Assembly (NCBI RefSeq): GCF_019802345.1
Contig: NZ_JAINDZ010000006.1
Coordinates: 1 to 64,000 of the forward strand
DNA: 64,000 bases
Direction of reading: 5' to 3'
Source: Methylosinus sp. Sm6
GTDB lineage: Bacteria; Pseudomonadota; Alphaproteobacteria; Rhizobiales; Beijerinckiaceae
Under the pieces are notes generated by a model that did no database searches, was not told where the DNA came from, and was given only the letters and a program-made list of their open reading frames with translations. The position numbers were made by a program, and so were the translations under genes. Below are positions 38,565 through 50,126 of the stretch, piece by piece. Numbering within the stretch: the stretch's first letter is position 1; every line of letters starts with the position of its first letter.

Positions 38565-38597
38565 AGAGTGGGGCCCGGCCGGGACCCGCTCTTTTTT
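38565..38597 (+). terminator. Terminator-like hairpin in the rimP leader (attenuator candidate)
   Basis: AGAGTGGG-G-CCC, loop GGCC, GGG-A-CCCGCTCT forms a 28-base stem-loop (one G-T pair and one mismatch), followed at once by TTTTTT. This is a textbook intrinsic terminator, but it stands 36 bases before the rimP start and after the operon promoter. That position fits transcription attenuation of the nusA-infB operon, whose product NusA itself affects termination. Confidence 0.65.
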
Positions 38598-38632
38598 GTT
38601 TGCGCCGGCCCGTGAGGCTTCGAAACCCGAGG

Positions 38633-39409
38633 ATGAGCCGCTTGGCAGAAACGCCCGCCGCCGGCGCCGACAGCGCGCCCACTCCGCTCGACGAGCCGCG
38701 TCTCAGCGGCGAAACGGGTGTCGCGGCGCGCGTCGCGCATATCGCCGAGCCGGTGCTGGCGCAGCTCGGCTATCGCCTGGTGCGCGTGCGCATCCTCTCG
38801 CAGAATGGCGTCATTCTGCAGATCATGATCGAGCGGCCCGACGGGACCCTGGCCATCGAGGATTGCGAGGCCGCGAGCCAGGCGCTCTCGCCCGAGCTCG
38901 ATGTCGAGGATGTGATCGCCGAGGCCTATCGGCTCGAGCTGTCCTCGCCCGGCATCGACCGGCCGCTGGTGCGCGTCTCGGATTTTCGCCGAGCCATCGG
39001 CCAGGAGGCGAAAATCGAGCTGACGCTGCCGCTGGCGTCTGGCCGCAAGCGATTTCGAGGCGATATCATCGCCGTCGAGGGCGAAGGACGCGAGGCGGTG
39101 GCGACGCTCGAGCGCAAGGATGCGCCGCCGGACGAAGAGAAGACTGTGCGCCTGCCTCTGCGCGACCTCGACGAGGCCAAGCTGATGTTGACCGAGGCGC
39201 TGATCCGTGAATCGCTGCGCGCCGGCAAGGCCGACGCCGAGCAAGACCAAGACCAAGAACAAGAGGAGGCCGGCGCGGCGCAGGAGCGTCCGCGCCGCGG
39301 TCCGGGCCGTTTCGCCGCCGCGGCGAAGCAAAAGGCCAAGCCGCTGGTTCCAGCCGGAATTCAGGCGGGGTTGAAAAAAGGAGGCGGGCCCGGTCGCACG
39401 CGCGTCTGA
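38633..39409 (+). CDS. rimP: Ribosome maturation factor RimP
   Basis: 30S subunit assembly factor. From the ATG at 38633 it has 258 residues. The N-terminal domain (about 30-115: [19 protein letters not shown], then [13 protein letters not shown] and [12 protein letters not shown]) and SH3-like C domain are clear. The last 60 residues form an acidic stretch ([10 protein letters not shown]) then a Lys/Arg-rich tail, longer than E. coli RimP and common in Rhizobiales. TTG at 38600 and GTG at 38612 are alternative starts. First gene of the nusA operon. Confidence 0.94.
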   Translation: MSRLAETPAAGADSAPTPLDEPRLSGETGVAARVAHIAEPVLAQLGYRLVRVRILSQNGVILQIMIERPDGTLAIEDCEAASQALSPELDVEDVIAEAYRLELSSPGIDRPLVRVSDFRRAIGQEAKIELTLPLASGRKRFRGDIIAVEGEGREAVATLERKDAPPDEEKTVRLPLRDLDEAKLMLTEALIRESLRAGKADAEQDQDQEQEEAGAAQERPRRGPGRFAAAAKQKAKPLVPAGIQAGLKKGGGPGRTRV

Positions 39410-39448
39410 CGCGCCGCTCCGGAGCCGGCTCTTATTGAGGAGCGACAG

Positions 39449-41068
39449 ATGGCCGTCAGCGCCAACAGGTTGGAAATCCTGCAGATCGCCGATGCGGTCG
39501 CGCGCGAGAAATCGATCGACCGCTCGATCGTGATCGCCTCCATGGAGGACGCGCTGCAAAAGGCGGCGCGCTCGCGCTATGGGCAGGAGACCGAGGTGCG
39601 CGCCGAGATCAATCCGAAGAGCGGCGAGGTGCGCTTCTCGCGCCTGCTGCTCGTCGTCGATCTGGTCGACAACGACGCGACGCAGATTTCCATCGAGGAC
39701 GCGCGCAAGCGCAATCCGGCGGCGCAGGTCGGCGACTGGATCTCCGAGACGCTGCCGCCCTTCGACTTCGGCCGCATCGCCGCGCAATCGGCCAAGCAGA
39801 TCATCGTGCAGAAAGTGCGCGAGGCCGAACGCGATCGCCAATATGAGGAATTCAAGGACCGCATCGGCGAGATCGTCAACGGCGTCGTCAAGCGCGTCGA
39901 ATATGGCAATGTGATCATCGATCTCGGCCGCGGCGAGGCGATCATCCGCCGCGACGAGATGATCCCGCGCGAGACCTTTCGCCCCGGCGACCGCGTGCGC
40001 GCCTATGTCTATGACGTGCGCCGCGAGCAGCGCGGGCCGCAGATCTTTCTCTCCCGGACGCATCCGCAATTCATGGCCAAGCTGTTCCGCCAGGAGGTGC
40101 CGGAGATCTACGACAATGTCATCGAGGTGAAGTCGGTCGCCCGCGACCCCGGCTCGCGCGCCAAGATCGCCGTCATCTCGCGCGATTCCTCGATCGATCC
40201 GGTGGGCGCCTGCGTCGGCATGCGCGGCTCGCGCGTGCAGGCCGTCGTCGGCGAATTGCAGGGCGAGCGCATCGACATCATTCCCTGGTCTGCGGACGCG
40301 GCGACCTTCATCGTCAATGCGCTGCAGCCGGCTGAGGTGGTCAAGGTGGTGCTCGACGAGGATACGGCGCGCATCGAGGTGGTGGTGCCGGACGATCAAT
40401 TGTCGCTCGCCATCGGCCGGCGCGGCCAGAATGTGCGGCTCGCCTCGCAGCTCACCGGCTGGGACATCGACATTCTGACCGAGGCCGAGGAATCGGAGCG
40501 CCGGCAGAGGGAGTTCATCGAGCGCACCAAGGTGTTCATGAACGCCATCGACGTCGACGAGGTGGTCGGCCGCCTGCTGGCGTCGGAAGGCTTCACATCG
40601 GTCGAGGATCTCGCTTTTGTCGACCTCGCCGAGCTGGCGACGATCGAGGGCTTCGACGAGGATACGGCGGGCGAGATCCAGATGCGCGCGCGCAACTATC
40701 TGGAAAGGGTGGAAGCCGAGAACGAGGCTCGCCGCAAGGAGCTCGGCGTGCTCGACGAGCTGAAGGAGATCGACGGGATCACCACCGCCATGATGGTCAA
40801 GCTCGGCGAGAACGATGTGAAGTCGATCGAGGATCTCGCAGGCTGCGTCCCCGACGATCTCGTCGGCTGGACCGAGAAGAAGGGCGGCGAGACGGTCAAG
40901 CAGGCCGGCTTCCTCGAAGGCGTCGATCTTTCGCGCGAGGAGGCCGAGGCGCTGATCATGGCCGCGCGCGTGCGCGCCGGCTGGATCGAGGCGCCGCAGC
41001 CTGCCGAGGAAGAGGCCGAGGGCGACGAGGAGACGCAGGCGCAATCGGCGGATGGGGCCGCGGAGTAA
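39449..41068 (+). CDS. nusA: Transcription elongation/termination factor NusA
   Basis: Binds RNA polymerase and nascent RNA to control pausing, termination and antitermination. The 539 residues have the N-terminal polymerase-binding domain, an S1 domain (about 135-200), KH1 with GACVGMRGSRVQAV, KH2 with LAIGRRGQNVRLA, and two C-terminal helix-hairpin-helix repeats (about 365-510) with an acidic tail. It sits between rimP and ylxR in the normal order. Confidence 0.97.
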   Translation: MAVSANRLEILQIADAVAREKSIDRSIVIASMEDALQKAARSRYGQETEVRAEINPKSGEVRFSRLLLVVDLVDNDATQISIEDARKRNPAAQVGDWISETLPPFDFGRIAAQSAKQIIVQKVREAERDRQYEEFKDRIGEIVNGVVKRVEYGNVIIDLGRGEAIIRRDEMIPRETFRPGDRVRAYVYDVRREQRGPQIFLSRTHPQFMAKLFRQEVPEIYDNVIEVKSVARDPGSRAKIAVISRDSSIDPVGACVGMRGSRVQAVVGELQGERIDIIPWSADAATFIVNALQPAEVVKVVLDEDTARIEVVVPDDQLSLAIGRRGQNVRLASQLTGWDIDILTEAEESERRQREFIERTKVFMNAIDVDEVVGRLLASEGFTSVEDLAFVDLAELATIEGFDEDTAGEIQMRARNYLERVEAENEARRKELGVLDELKEIDGITTAMMVKLGENDVKSIEDLAGCVPDDLVGWTEKKGGETVKQAGFLEGVDLSREEAEALIMAARVRAGWIEAPQPAEEEAEGDEETQAQSADGAAE

Positions 41069-41083
41069 GGAGCAGAGAGCCGG

Positions 41084-41792
41084 GTGAGAGACGTGGAGGC
41101 CAGCGAGCGGATGTGCATCGTGACGCGACGGCGCGACGCGCCGGAGGCGATGATCCGCTTCGTGCGCGCGCCGGACGGCGTCCTGACGCCGGACATCAGG
41201 GAGCGCCTGCCCGGCCGCGGAGCCTGGGTGACGGCGCGCGCCGATCTCGTCGCCGAGGCCTTGAAGAAGCGCGCTTTCGCCCGTCAATTGAAGGCCGAGG
41301 TCTCCGCCTCGCCGACGCTGCCTCAGGATGTGGATCGCCTGCTCGAGGCCGACTGCCTGCAGTCGCTCGCTCTCGCCAACAAGGCCGGCGCGGTGACGAC
41401 CGGCTTCGGCAAGGTCTGCGACGCGCTCGAGAAGCGCGCGGTCGCCGCGCTGCTCGAGGCGCGCGACGGCTCTGCGGAAGGCCGGCGCAAGCTCGCGCAG
41501 GCGGCGCGGCGCGCGGCGGCGGCGACGGAACGAGACGCCGAGCCGCCCGCGACGATTGCTCTCTTCGATTCGTCGCAATTGGATTTGGCTTTGGGCCGCA
41601 CAAATGTGATACATGCAGCCCTCGCGCCGGGCGGACCGACGCAGGCCTTTTTGACGCGCTGCCGCCGTCTCTCCGCCTATCGAGGCGAAAACGCTCGGAA
41701 TCAAGCGGAAGAGAGCGGCGGCGACGACGCGAACACCGTCGGCCCGACGGCCGACGCCAACGAACCGGCGCAGCCCGAGGATCGGAAACTGG

Positions 41793-41800
<8 letters not shown>
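41084..41800 (+). CDS. YlxR (DUF448) RNA-binding protein with L7Ae-like C domain
   Basis: A 238-residue protein with a YlxR domain ([20 protein letters not shown], then [11 protein letters not shown]) and a second part like the ribosomal L7Ae/YlxQ family ([18 protein letters not shown]). The fusion of the two modules is typical of alphaproteobacteria. YlxR is linked with RNase P and ribosome assembly in other bacteria. A low-complexity acidic tail ends inside the start of infB (8-base overlap). Start is GTG at 41084. Confidence 0.9.
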
Positions 41801-44477
<2,677 letters not shown>

Positions 44478-44503
44478 GGGCGTTGCCGACCAGGAGAGTT
44501 CCG

Positions 44504-44986
44504 ATGGGCGATACGCAGGAACGGAAGCTTGCGTCGCAGCAAGTCGCGATCGACGTTCGTAAGCAGGGCGGGTCTGCCGCCTTCGATGGCAATGATGAGC
44601 TTTGGAGCACGCTGGGGAGGAGACTCGCCGCAGCGTCTGGGCGCATGGATAGCGACGCTATGGAGTCCGCGCTGACGCGTGGCGACATCGACGGCGCTAT
44701 CCTCGCAATGCTGGGCCGCGTGGGATTCTCGAGCAAGGCCCCTGCGGAATCGGAAGGCTCACTCGTGACTGCGCAGGAAATGCTTGAAGAATTTTGCGCT
44801 TCCGATCCTCCTCTGGCATTCGATCTTGCTCTCGCTTCGCTGAAGCGTTCGGCTGACATGATGGCGGAAATCGTCGATGAAACGCGCCGCGACCTCATCG
44901 AGATCGAGATTCGACGAAAGCAGATCGATCGGACGCAAGCGCGAACTCGCGAAATTCTCGAAGAGCTTATCGGGGAATCGCGATGA
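44504..44986 (+). CDS. Uncharacterised protein inserted between infB and rbfA
   Basis: I do not recognise this 160-residue protein. It has no signal or membrane segment and looks largely helical, with a C-terminal coiled-coil-like part (ETRRDLIEIEIRRKQIDRTQ, then ARTREILEELI). AGGAGAG lies five bases before the ATG, a strong ribosome binding site. Codon use is less GC-biased than infB and rbfA on either side. Its stop overlaps the next start (ATGA), so the pair is translationally coupled. infB and rbfA are normally neighbours, so this pair is an insertion or lineage-specific addition to the operon. Confidence 0.75.
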   Translation: MGDTQERKLASQQVAIDVRKQGGSAAFDGNDELWSTLGRRLAAASGRMDSDAMESALTRGDIDGAILAMLGRVGFSSKAPAESEGSLVTAQEMLEEFCASDPPLAFDLALASLKRSADMMAEIVDETRRDLIEIEIRRKQIDRTQARTREILEELIGESR

Positions 44987-45323
44987 CGGATGAGCGCGAG
45001 GCTGGAGGGCCGAAGCCATCCGGCCAGACGTCCGACCGTGGCGGATGGAAACTGACATGGAGCCGATTCTTCGAGTTCGGCAAGAATATTCTCGAACTCG
45101 AGCACTCCGTCTCGGCGTTGAAGGCCGAGAACAAGGATCTCCGTAGAGAGCTACGCGACACCCAACGCCAGCTCGATGAGTTGAGCGGGGAAGTGAAAGC
45201 CTATCCAGGTTCGTCGGCAATGCTATGGATGACAAGATCGACGCGAAGGTCGAGAAAGCGGAAGTCCGCGCCTTCGAGCGACTGCTCTCCATGGTGCGCG
45301 GATCGACGCGCGAAATCGAATAA
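44983..45323 (+). pseudogene. Frameshifted coiled-coil protein, second inserted gene
   Basis: The first 76 codons (MTDEREAGG to about KAYPG, near 45210) read as a protein with a leucine-zipper-like coiled coil (FGKNILELEHSVSALKAENK). After that the frame turns to Arg/Ser-rich nonsense and stops at 45333. Moving back one base at about 45210 restores a natural sequence (FVGNAMDDKIDAKVEKAEV, then RAFERLLSMVRGSTREIE) that stops at 45323. One base has probably been lost, in the genome or in the sequence read. A programmed -1 shift is less likely, as there is no slippery heptamer. Intact length would be about 113 residues. It is coupled to the previous gene by ATGA. Confidence 0.7.
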
Positions 45324-45345
45324 CATTCGATAAAGAAAAAAGCCC

Positions 45346-45780
45346 ATGTCCAGAACCCATCACGCCCACGGGGCGGAGCCGTCGCAGCGCATGTTGCGCG
45401 TCGCCGAGCTCGTCCGCCACTCCATCGCCCAGATGCTCTCGCGCGGCGAGATCGTCGATCCCGTGCTGGAGACGCATGTCGTCACCGTCTCGCGGGTGAC
45501 GATGAGTCCCGATCTGAAGCTCGCCACCGTCTATGTGATGCCGCTCGGCGGCAAGGACGGCGAGGAGGTGGTGCGCGCCTTCGAGCGGCACAAGAAATTC
45601 CTGCGCGGCGAGATCGCGCATCACGTCAATCTCAAATTCGCGCCCGAAGTGCGCTTCCGCATCGACGACAGCTTCGACAATGTCGCGCGTATCGACGCGC
45701 TGCTGAATTCCGAGCGCGTGCGCCGCGATTTGGAGCAGCCCTCGGATCAAGACAAAGACGAGAACGGCGCCCGCCAATGA
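45346..45780 (+). CDS. rbfA: Ribosome-binding factor A
   Basis: Cold-adaptation and 30S maturation factor that binds near helix 1 of 16S rRNA. The 144 residues form a single KH-like domain with [38 protein letters not shown] and the [13 protein letters not shown] motif. A short variable tail is rich in Asp/Glu. Its stop overlaps the truB start (ATGA at 45777). The ribosome binding site lies just after the inserted frameshifted gene. Confidence 0.96.
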   Translation: MSRTHHAHGAEPSQRMLRVAELVRHSIAQMLSRGEIVDPVLETHVVTVSRVTMSPDLKLATVYVMPLGGKDGEEVVRAFERHKKFLRGEIAHHVNLKFAPEVRFRIDDSFDNVARIDALLNSERVRRDLEQPSDQDKDENGARQ

Positions 45781-46676
45781 ATGAGAGAAGATCGACCCGC
45801 ACCGTCGTCGACGGCTGGGTGGTGCTCGACAAGCCCGTCGGCATGACCTCGACGCATGCGGTCTCGCGCTTGAAGCGCATCTACAATGGCAAGAAGGCCG
45901 GCCACGCCGGCACGCTCGATCCACTCGCCTCCGGCATATTGCCGATCGCTTTCGGCGAGGCCACCAAGACCGTGCCCTTCGTGCAGGACGGCGAGAAGGC
46001 CTATAGCTTCACCGTGCGCTGGGGCGTCGAGACCGACACCGACGACGCCGACGGCAAGGCGACGCGCGAGAGCGAGGCGCGTCCGACGATCGGCGACATA
46101 GAGGCGCTGCTGCCGCGCTTCACCGGCGACATATTGCAGGTGCCGCCGCAATATTCCGCGATCAAGATCGCTGGCGAGCGCGCCTATGATCTCGCCCGCG
46201 ACGGTGAGACGGTGGAGCTGAAGCCGCGTCCCGTCACCATTCATCGCCTCTCCATCGTCGATGCGACGGAAGAGGAGACCAGGCTGGTCATGGAATGCGG
46301 CAAGGGCGCCTATGTGCGCTCGATCGCGCGCGATCTCGGCCGGCTGCTCGGCTGCTTCGGCCATGTGAGCGCGTTGCGCCGCACGCGCGTCGGGCCATTC
46401 TATGAGGAAGACTCCTACACGCTCGACGAGATCGAGGGCGGCGAGGCCGGCAATGCGCTGCTCTCCGTCGAGGCCGGCCTCACCGAACTGCCCTGCGTGA
46501 TCGTCGATCGCGATGCGGCGGCGCGGCTGCGGCGCGGCGGCTCGCTGATCCTGCGCGGGCGCGACGCACCGGCCGGCGGCATCGTCTATGCGGCCTGCGG
46601 CGGCGTGCCGGTCGCTTTCGGGCCGGTGGTGGAAGGCGCGCTCGAGCCTTCGCGCGTGTTCAACCTGCCGTTTTGA
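45777..46676 (+). CDS. truB: tRNA pseudouridine(55) synthase
   Basis: Makes pseudouridine 55 in the T-loop of tRNAs. The 299-residue protein has the catalytic Asp48 in [12 protein letters not shown], and the TruB family blocks [20 protein letters not shown] and [15 protein letters not shown]. Length and termini are normal. Last gene of the rimP-truB operon. In many alphaproteobacteria rpsO follows; here murI does. Confidence 0.97.
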   Translation: MNERRSTRTVVDGWVVLDKPVGMTSTHAVSRLKRIYNGKKAGHAGTLDPLASGILPIAFGEATKTVPFVQDGEKAYSFTVRWGVETDTDDADGKATRESEARPTIGDIEALLPRFTGDILQVPPQYSAIKIAGERAYDLARDGETVELKPRPVTIHRLSIVDATEEETRLVMECGKGAYVRSIARDLGRLLGCFGHVSALRRTRVGPFYEEDSYTLDEIEGGEAGNALLSVEAGLTELPCVIVDRDAAARLRRGGSLILRGRDAPAGGIVYAACGGVPVAFGPVVEGALEPSRVFNLPF

Positions 46677-46749
46677 ATTGCAATCGGTCGGCGAACCGCT
46701 TTCTATTGTGGGGACGTCGGCGTTGGGGCGGTCGGAAGTAGCATCGGGG

Positions 46750-46782
46750 CCGACTGCCTATTGCCGACTGCCCAATGCCGAC
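46750..46782. repeat. CCGACTGCC-type repeat before murI
   Basis: CCGACTGCCTATTGCCGAC is followed immediately by an overlapping second unit, CCGACTGCCCAATGCCGAC. The same motif appears inverted at 48412-48448 after the RNase P RNA gene, so the murI-rnpB block lies between an inverted pair about 1.65 kb apart. Confidence 0.75.
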
Positions 46783-46798
46783 AGATAGCTCACTGCCC

Positions 46799-47605
46799 AT
46801 GTTTCCCGCGCCAAAAATCCTCGTTTTCGACTCCGGCCTCGGTGGCCTCACTGTCTTTGTGGAGGTCGCGAAGCTGCGACCTCATGCGACCCTCGTCTAT
46901 TGCGCCGACGACGCGGGCTTCCCCTACGGGCCGCTTTCGAACGAGGCGCTGGTCGCGCGCGTCATGCTCGTCATGGAGCGGCTCGTTGCCGAGCATTCGC
47001 CAGATCTCGTGGTCATCGCCTGCAACACGGCCTCTACGCTCGCTCTGCCGCATCTGCGCGCCCGCTGGCCGCAAATTCCATTCGTCGGCACCGTGCCGGC
47101 GATAAAGCCCGCCGCCGAGCGCTCCCGCTCGCGCCTCATCTCCGTGCTGGCGACGCCCGGCACGGTGGCGCGCGATTACACGCGCACGCTCATCGCGAGC
47201 TTCGCCGAGGGCTGCGAGGTGACATTGGTCGGCTCGATGCGCCTCGCCCCCATCGCCGAGGATTTTTTGCGCGGCGTCGAGGTCTCGGAGGCGGAGATCG
47301 CCGGCGAGATCGCGCCTTGCTTCGTCCGGCGCGCCGATGGCGCGTGGACGGATGCGATCGTGCTCGCCTGCACGCATTATCCGCTGCTGCTGGAAATATT
47401 CCGGCGCCTCGCGCCCTGGCCGGTCGAGTGGATCGATCCGGCGCCCGCCATCGCCCGCCAGGCGGACCGCCTGCTGGACCAGCGCTTCGGCCCCGATCGC
47501 GTCGCCGCGCCGGCGCCGCGCCGCGCGATCTTCACGAGCGGCGCGCGCCCGGCGCCGCCTTTGGCCGCCGCTCTGGCGCGCCTCGGATTTGAAGAAGCGG
47601 AATGA
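46799..47605 (+). CDS. murI: Glutamate racemase
   Basis: Supplies D-glutamate for the peptidoglycan stem. From the ATG at 46799 it has 268 residues. Both catalytic cysteines are present: Cys75 in VIACNTAST and the second in VLACTHYPLL; FDSGLGGLTV and YCADDAGFPYG are the N-terminal motifs. An ATG eight codons upstream lies in a repeat and is less likely. It stands alone between the truB operon and rnpB, with a hairpin after the stop. Confidence 0.94.
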   Translation: MFPAPKILVFDSGLGGLTVFVEVAKLRPHATLVYCADDAGFPYGPLSNEALVARVMLVMERLVAEHSPDLVVIACNTASTLALPHLRARWPQIPFVGTVPAIKPAAERSRSRLISVLATPGTVARDYTRTLIASFAEGCEVTLVGSMRLAPIAEDFLRGVEVSEAEIAGEIAPCFVRRADGAWTDAIVLACTHYPLLLEIFRRLAPWPVEWIDPAPAIARQADRLLDQRFGPDRVAAPAPRRAIFTSGARPAPPLAAALARLGFEEAE

Positions 47606-47625
47606 GTTCCCGGCTCGGCCCGAGC

Positions 47626-47664
47626 GGGGGCGAGACGCGCCGCTAGCGGCATCGCCTCGCCCCC
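47626..47664 (+). terminator. Hairpin after murI
   Basis: A perfect 9-bp inverted repeat (GGGGGCGAG / CTCGCCCCC) with a 21-base spacer starts 20 bases after the murI stop. No T-tract follows. The remaining bases to 47991 (part of the 421-base gap 47606-48026) show only an 8-bp inverted repeat (CCCGGCTC at 47762, GAGCCGGG at 47801) and no coding signal. Confidence 0.45.
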
Positions 47665-47991
47665 GTGGCTTGAAAAACGCTGGGAACCGCCCCTGCGCCA
47701 AGCCGCTTGGCGCCGAACAGCATCGAGAATGCGCGCGATGACGCGGAATCCCCTGTTGCCCCCCGGCTCAAAAAAGCATCTTGGAAAAGGACGCGTCGCA
47801 GAGCCGGGCAAAGCGCCCGCATTTGAATAGAGCCGCGAATATCGCGCCTCCTGCGGGGTTCCGCGAGCGAAAGACCCTTAGCACGGACAGAATTTCCTGA
47901 GCATTTCCCAACTCTCGGTCGGCCGATCGTTTCTCCCCCGGCGGGCCAATGGCGCCTCACCCGATCGCCCTCGTCCTGCGGGCCAATTCTC

Positions 47992-48020
47992 TTGACCTTC
48001 CCGATCGCGACGCCTATCGC
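47992..48020 (+). promoter_or_regulatory. rnpB promoter
   Basis: TTGACC (47992-47997) and TATCGC (48015-48020) are separated by 17 bases. The predicted start of transcription, six to eight bases on, falls at the first base of the RNase P RNA (48027). Confidence 0.65.
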
Positions 48021-48026
48021 TCAAGG

Positions 48027-48409
<383 letters not shown>

Positions 48410-48411
48410 CC

Positions 48412-48448
48412 CTGTCGGGGCAGTGGGCGGTCGGCAATGGGCAGTCGG
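48412..48448. repeat. CCGACTGCC-type repeat after rnpB, inverted copy
   Basis: GTCGGGGCAGTGGGCGGTCGG runs on into GGCAATGGGCAGTCGGGG. Its complement CCGACTGCCCATTGCCGAC matches the unit at 46750 in 18 of 19 bases. It starts two bases after the RNase P RNA and may end or stabilise its transcript. Confidence 0.75.
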
Positions 48449-48708
48449 GGCCGGCATGGCGAGCGACCCGCCCATCGCCGGCCGCCCCCCGCCTCCCCGC
48501 CCTCCTCGTCGACGCTCTCTCGTCAACGCTCCCTTAACCCTGAGGTTGTCTTAATGGAGCATCGGCGCTTTGCCGCTTTTTCGCTCGCCGCGCCGATTTC
48601 GACGCCTCTCGGTTCTCCATGCTCTCCGTATGTGTTCGATACGATGATGCTTCCGGATGCTCGGCGGGACGGTCCTTCGCGCGCCGGCGCCCGGGGCGGA
48701 GCGCCGTC

Positions 48709-49737
48709 ATGACGTCGAGCGGCCGGACGCGCCCGGACGAGCCCGCGCGCCACATTCCCGTTCTGCTCGAGGAAGCGATCGCAGCGCTTGCGCCGCATGC
48801 TGGCGCCGTCTATCTCGACGCCACCTTCGGCGCTGGCGGCTACACGCGCGCGCTTCTCGCGTGCGAAAACACGCGCGTGCTCGCTCTCGATCGCGACCCG
48901 CGCGCGATCCGCGACGGCGCGGCCCTGGTCGACGCCGCCGGCGGGCGGCTCATGCTGGTCGAAGCGCGCTTCTCCGAGCTGGCGCTGATCGCCGAGCGAG
49001 CCGGTCTGGCGCCGCTCGACGGAATCGTCGCCGACATCGGCGTCTCGTCCATGCAGTTCGACGAGGCCGAGCGCGGCTTCTCCATCCGCAATGACGGCCC
49101 GCTCGACATGCGCATGGAGGGTCGCGGCCGCAGCGCCGCCGACATCGTCGCCGAGGCGGACGAGGAGACGCTCGCCGATATTTTCTATCACTATGGCGAG
49201 GAGCGCGCGTCGCGGCGCATCGCCCGCGCCATCGTCCATGCGCGCAACGAGGCGCCCATCGTCACGACCCACGCGCTGGCCGCGCTCATCCAGCGCGCCG
49301 CGCCGGGGCGGCCGGGCGACATCCATCCGGCGACGAAGAGCTTTCAGGCGTTGCGCATCGCCGTCAATGACGAGCTCGGCGAGCTGGTCGCCGCGCTCGT
49401 CGGCGCAGAGCGCGTGCTGAAGCCGGGCGGCAAGCTCGTCATTGTCTCGTTCCATTCGCTCGAGGACCGCATCGTGAAGCAGTTCCTCGCCGAGCGCTCG
49501 GGGCGCGGCGAGACGCGCTCGCGCCGCCTGCCGGGCGAGCCGGTCCCGCCGCCGCCGACCTTTATCGTCGAGGATTTCAAGCCTGTGGCGCCGTCCGACC
49601 GGGAGATCGCCGCAAATCCGCGCTCACGCTCGGCAAGGCTGCGCGTCGCGACACGGACCGACGCGCCGCCGCGGCCGATGGGCGAGGCGCTCGCGCGCCT
49701 GTCGCGTCTTCCCGAACGCGTTCCGAGGAGACGCTGA
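48709..49737 (+). CDS. rsmH: 16S rRNA (cytosine-1402-N4)-methyltransferase RsmH
   Basis: Methylates N4 of C1402 in the ribosomal P site. The 342 residues have [10 protein letters not shown], the SAM loop [27 protein letters not shown] and [15 protein letters not shown]. The ATG at 48709 has CGGAG seven bases before it. First gene of the division/cell-wall cluster; the usual mraZ before it is absent. Its stop overlaps the ftsL start (TGATG). Confidence 0.96.
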   Translation: MTSSGRTRPDEPARHIPVLLEEAIAALAPHAGAVYLDATFGAGGYTRALLACENTRVLALDRDPRAIRDGAALVDAAGGRLMLVEARFSELALIAERAGLAPLDGIVADIGVSSMQFDEAERGFSIRNDGPLDMRMEGRGRSAADIVAEADEETLADIFYHYGEERASRRIARAIVHARNEAPIVTTHALAALIQRAAPGRPGDIHPATKSFQALRIAVNDELGELVAALVGAERVLKPGGKLVIVSFHSLEDRIVKQFLAERSGRGETRSRRLPGEPVPPPPTFIVEDFKPVAPSDREIAANPRSRSARLRVATRTDAPPRPMGEALARLSRLPERVPRRR

Positions 49738-50126
49738 TGCTGCGCTTTCTCAATATCGTCGTCATTCTCGCGCTGATCGGCTCGGCGGTCTACGCCTATT
49801 CGATCAAATATCAGACGATCCTGCGCGCCGAGCAGATCACCAAGCTGAAGCACAAGGTGAAGGCCGAGCAGGACGCCATCGCCGTGCTGCGCGCCGAATG
49901 GTCGTTTCTGACGCGCCCCGAGCGCGTGCAGGAGCTCGCCGACAAATATCTCGAGCTCGAGGCGCTCGGCGTCGGCAAGATCGTGACGGCTCAGTCCTTG
50001 CCCGAAAAGCCGGAGCGGATCGATTCGATCGGCCGCAAGCTCGATGCGCTCGGGCTCGGCGGCGCGGCGACCACGCCCGCCGCCAGCGAGCCGGCGCCGA
50101 CCACCCCGAAAGGAAAAGCGCGATGA
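49737..50126 (+). CDS. ftsL: Cell division protein FtsL
   Basis: Small bitopic divisome protein that works with FtsB and FtsQ to activate FtsWI. The 129 residues have a membrane segment at 4-22 (FLNIVVILALIGSAVYAYS) followed by a periplasmic coiled coil (about 25-60) with a conserved LRAEWSFLTRPERVQELA block. The sequence is divergent but length, topology and place between rsmH and ftsI identify it. Overlaps both neighbours. Confidence 0.9.
   Translation: MLRFLNIVVILALIGSAVYAYSIKYQTILRAEQITKLKHKVKAEQDAIAVLRAEWSFLTRPERVQELADKYLELEALGVGKIVTAQSLPEKPERIDSIGRKLDALGLGGAATTPAASEPAPTTPKGKAR

Noticed and set aside
48410-48708. Possible mraZ gene before rsmH
   Set aside because: No frame shows MraZ/AbrB-like motifs and the stretch contains repeat DNA and T-rich sequence; I conclude mraZ is absent here.
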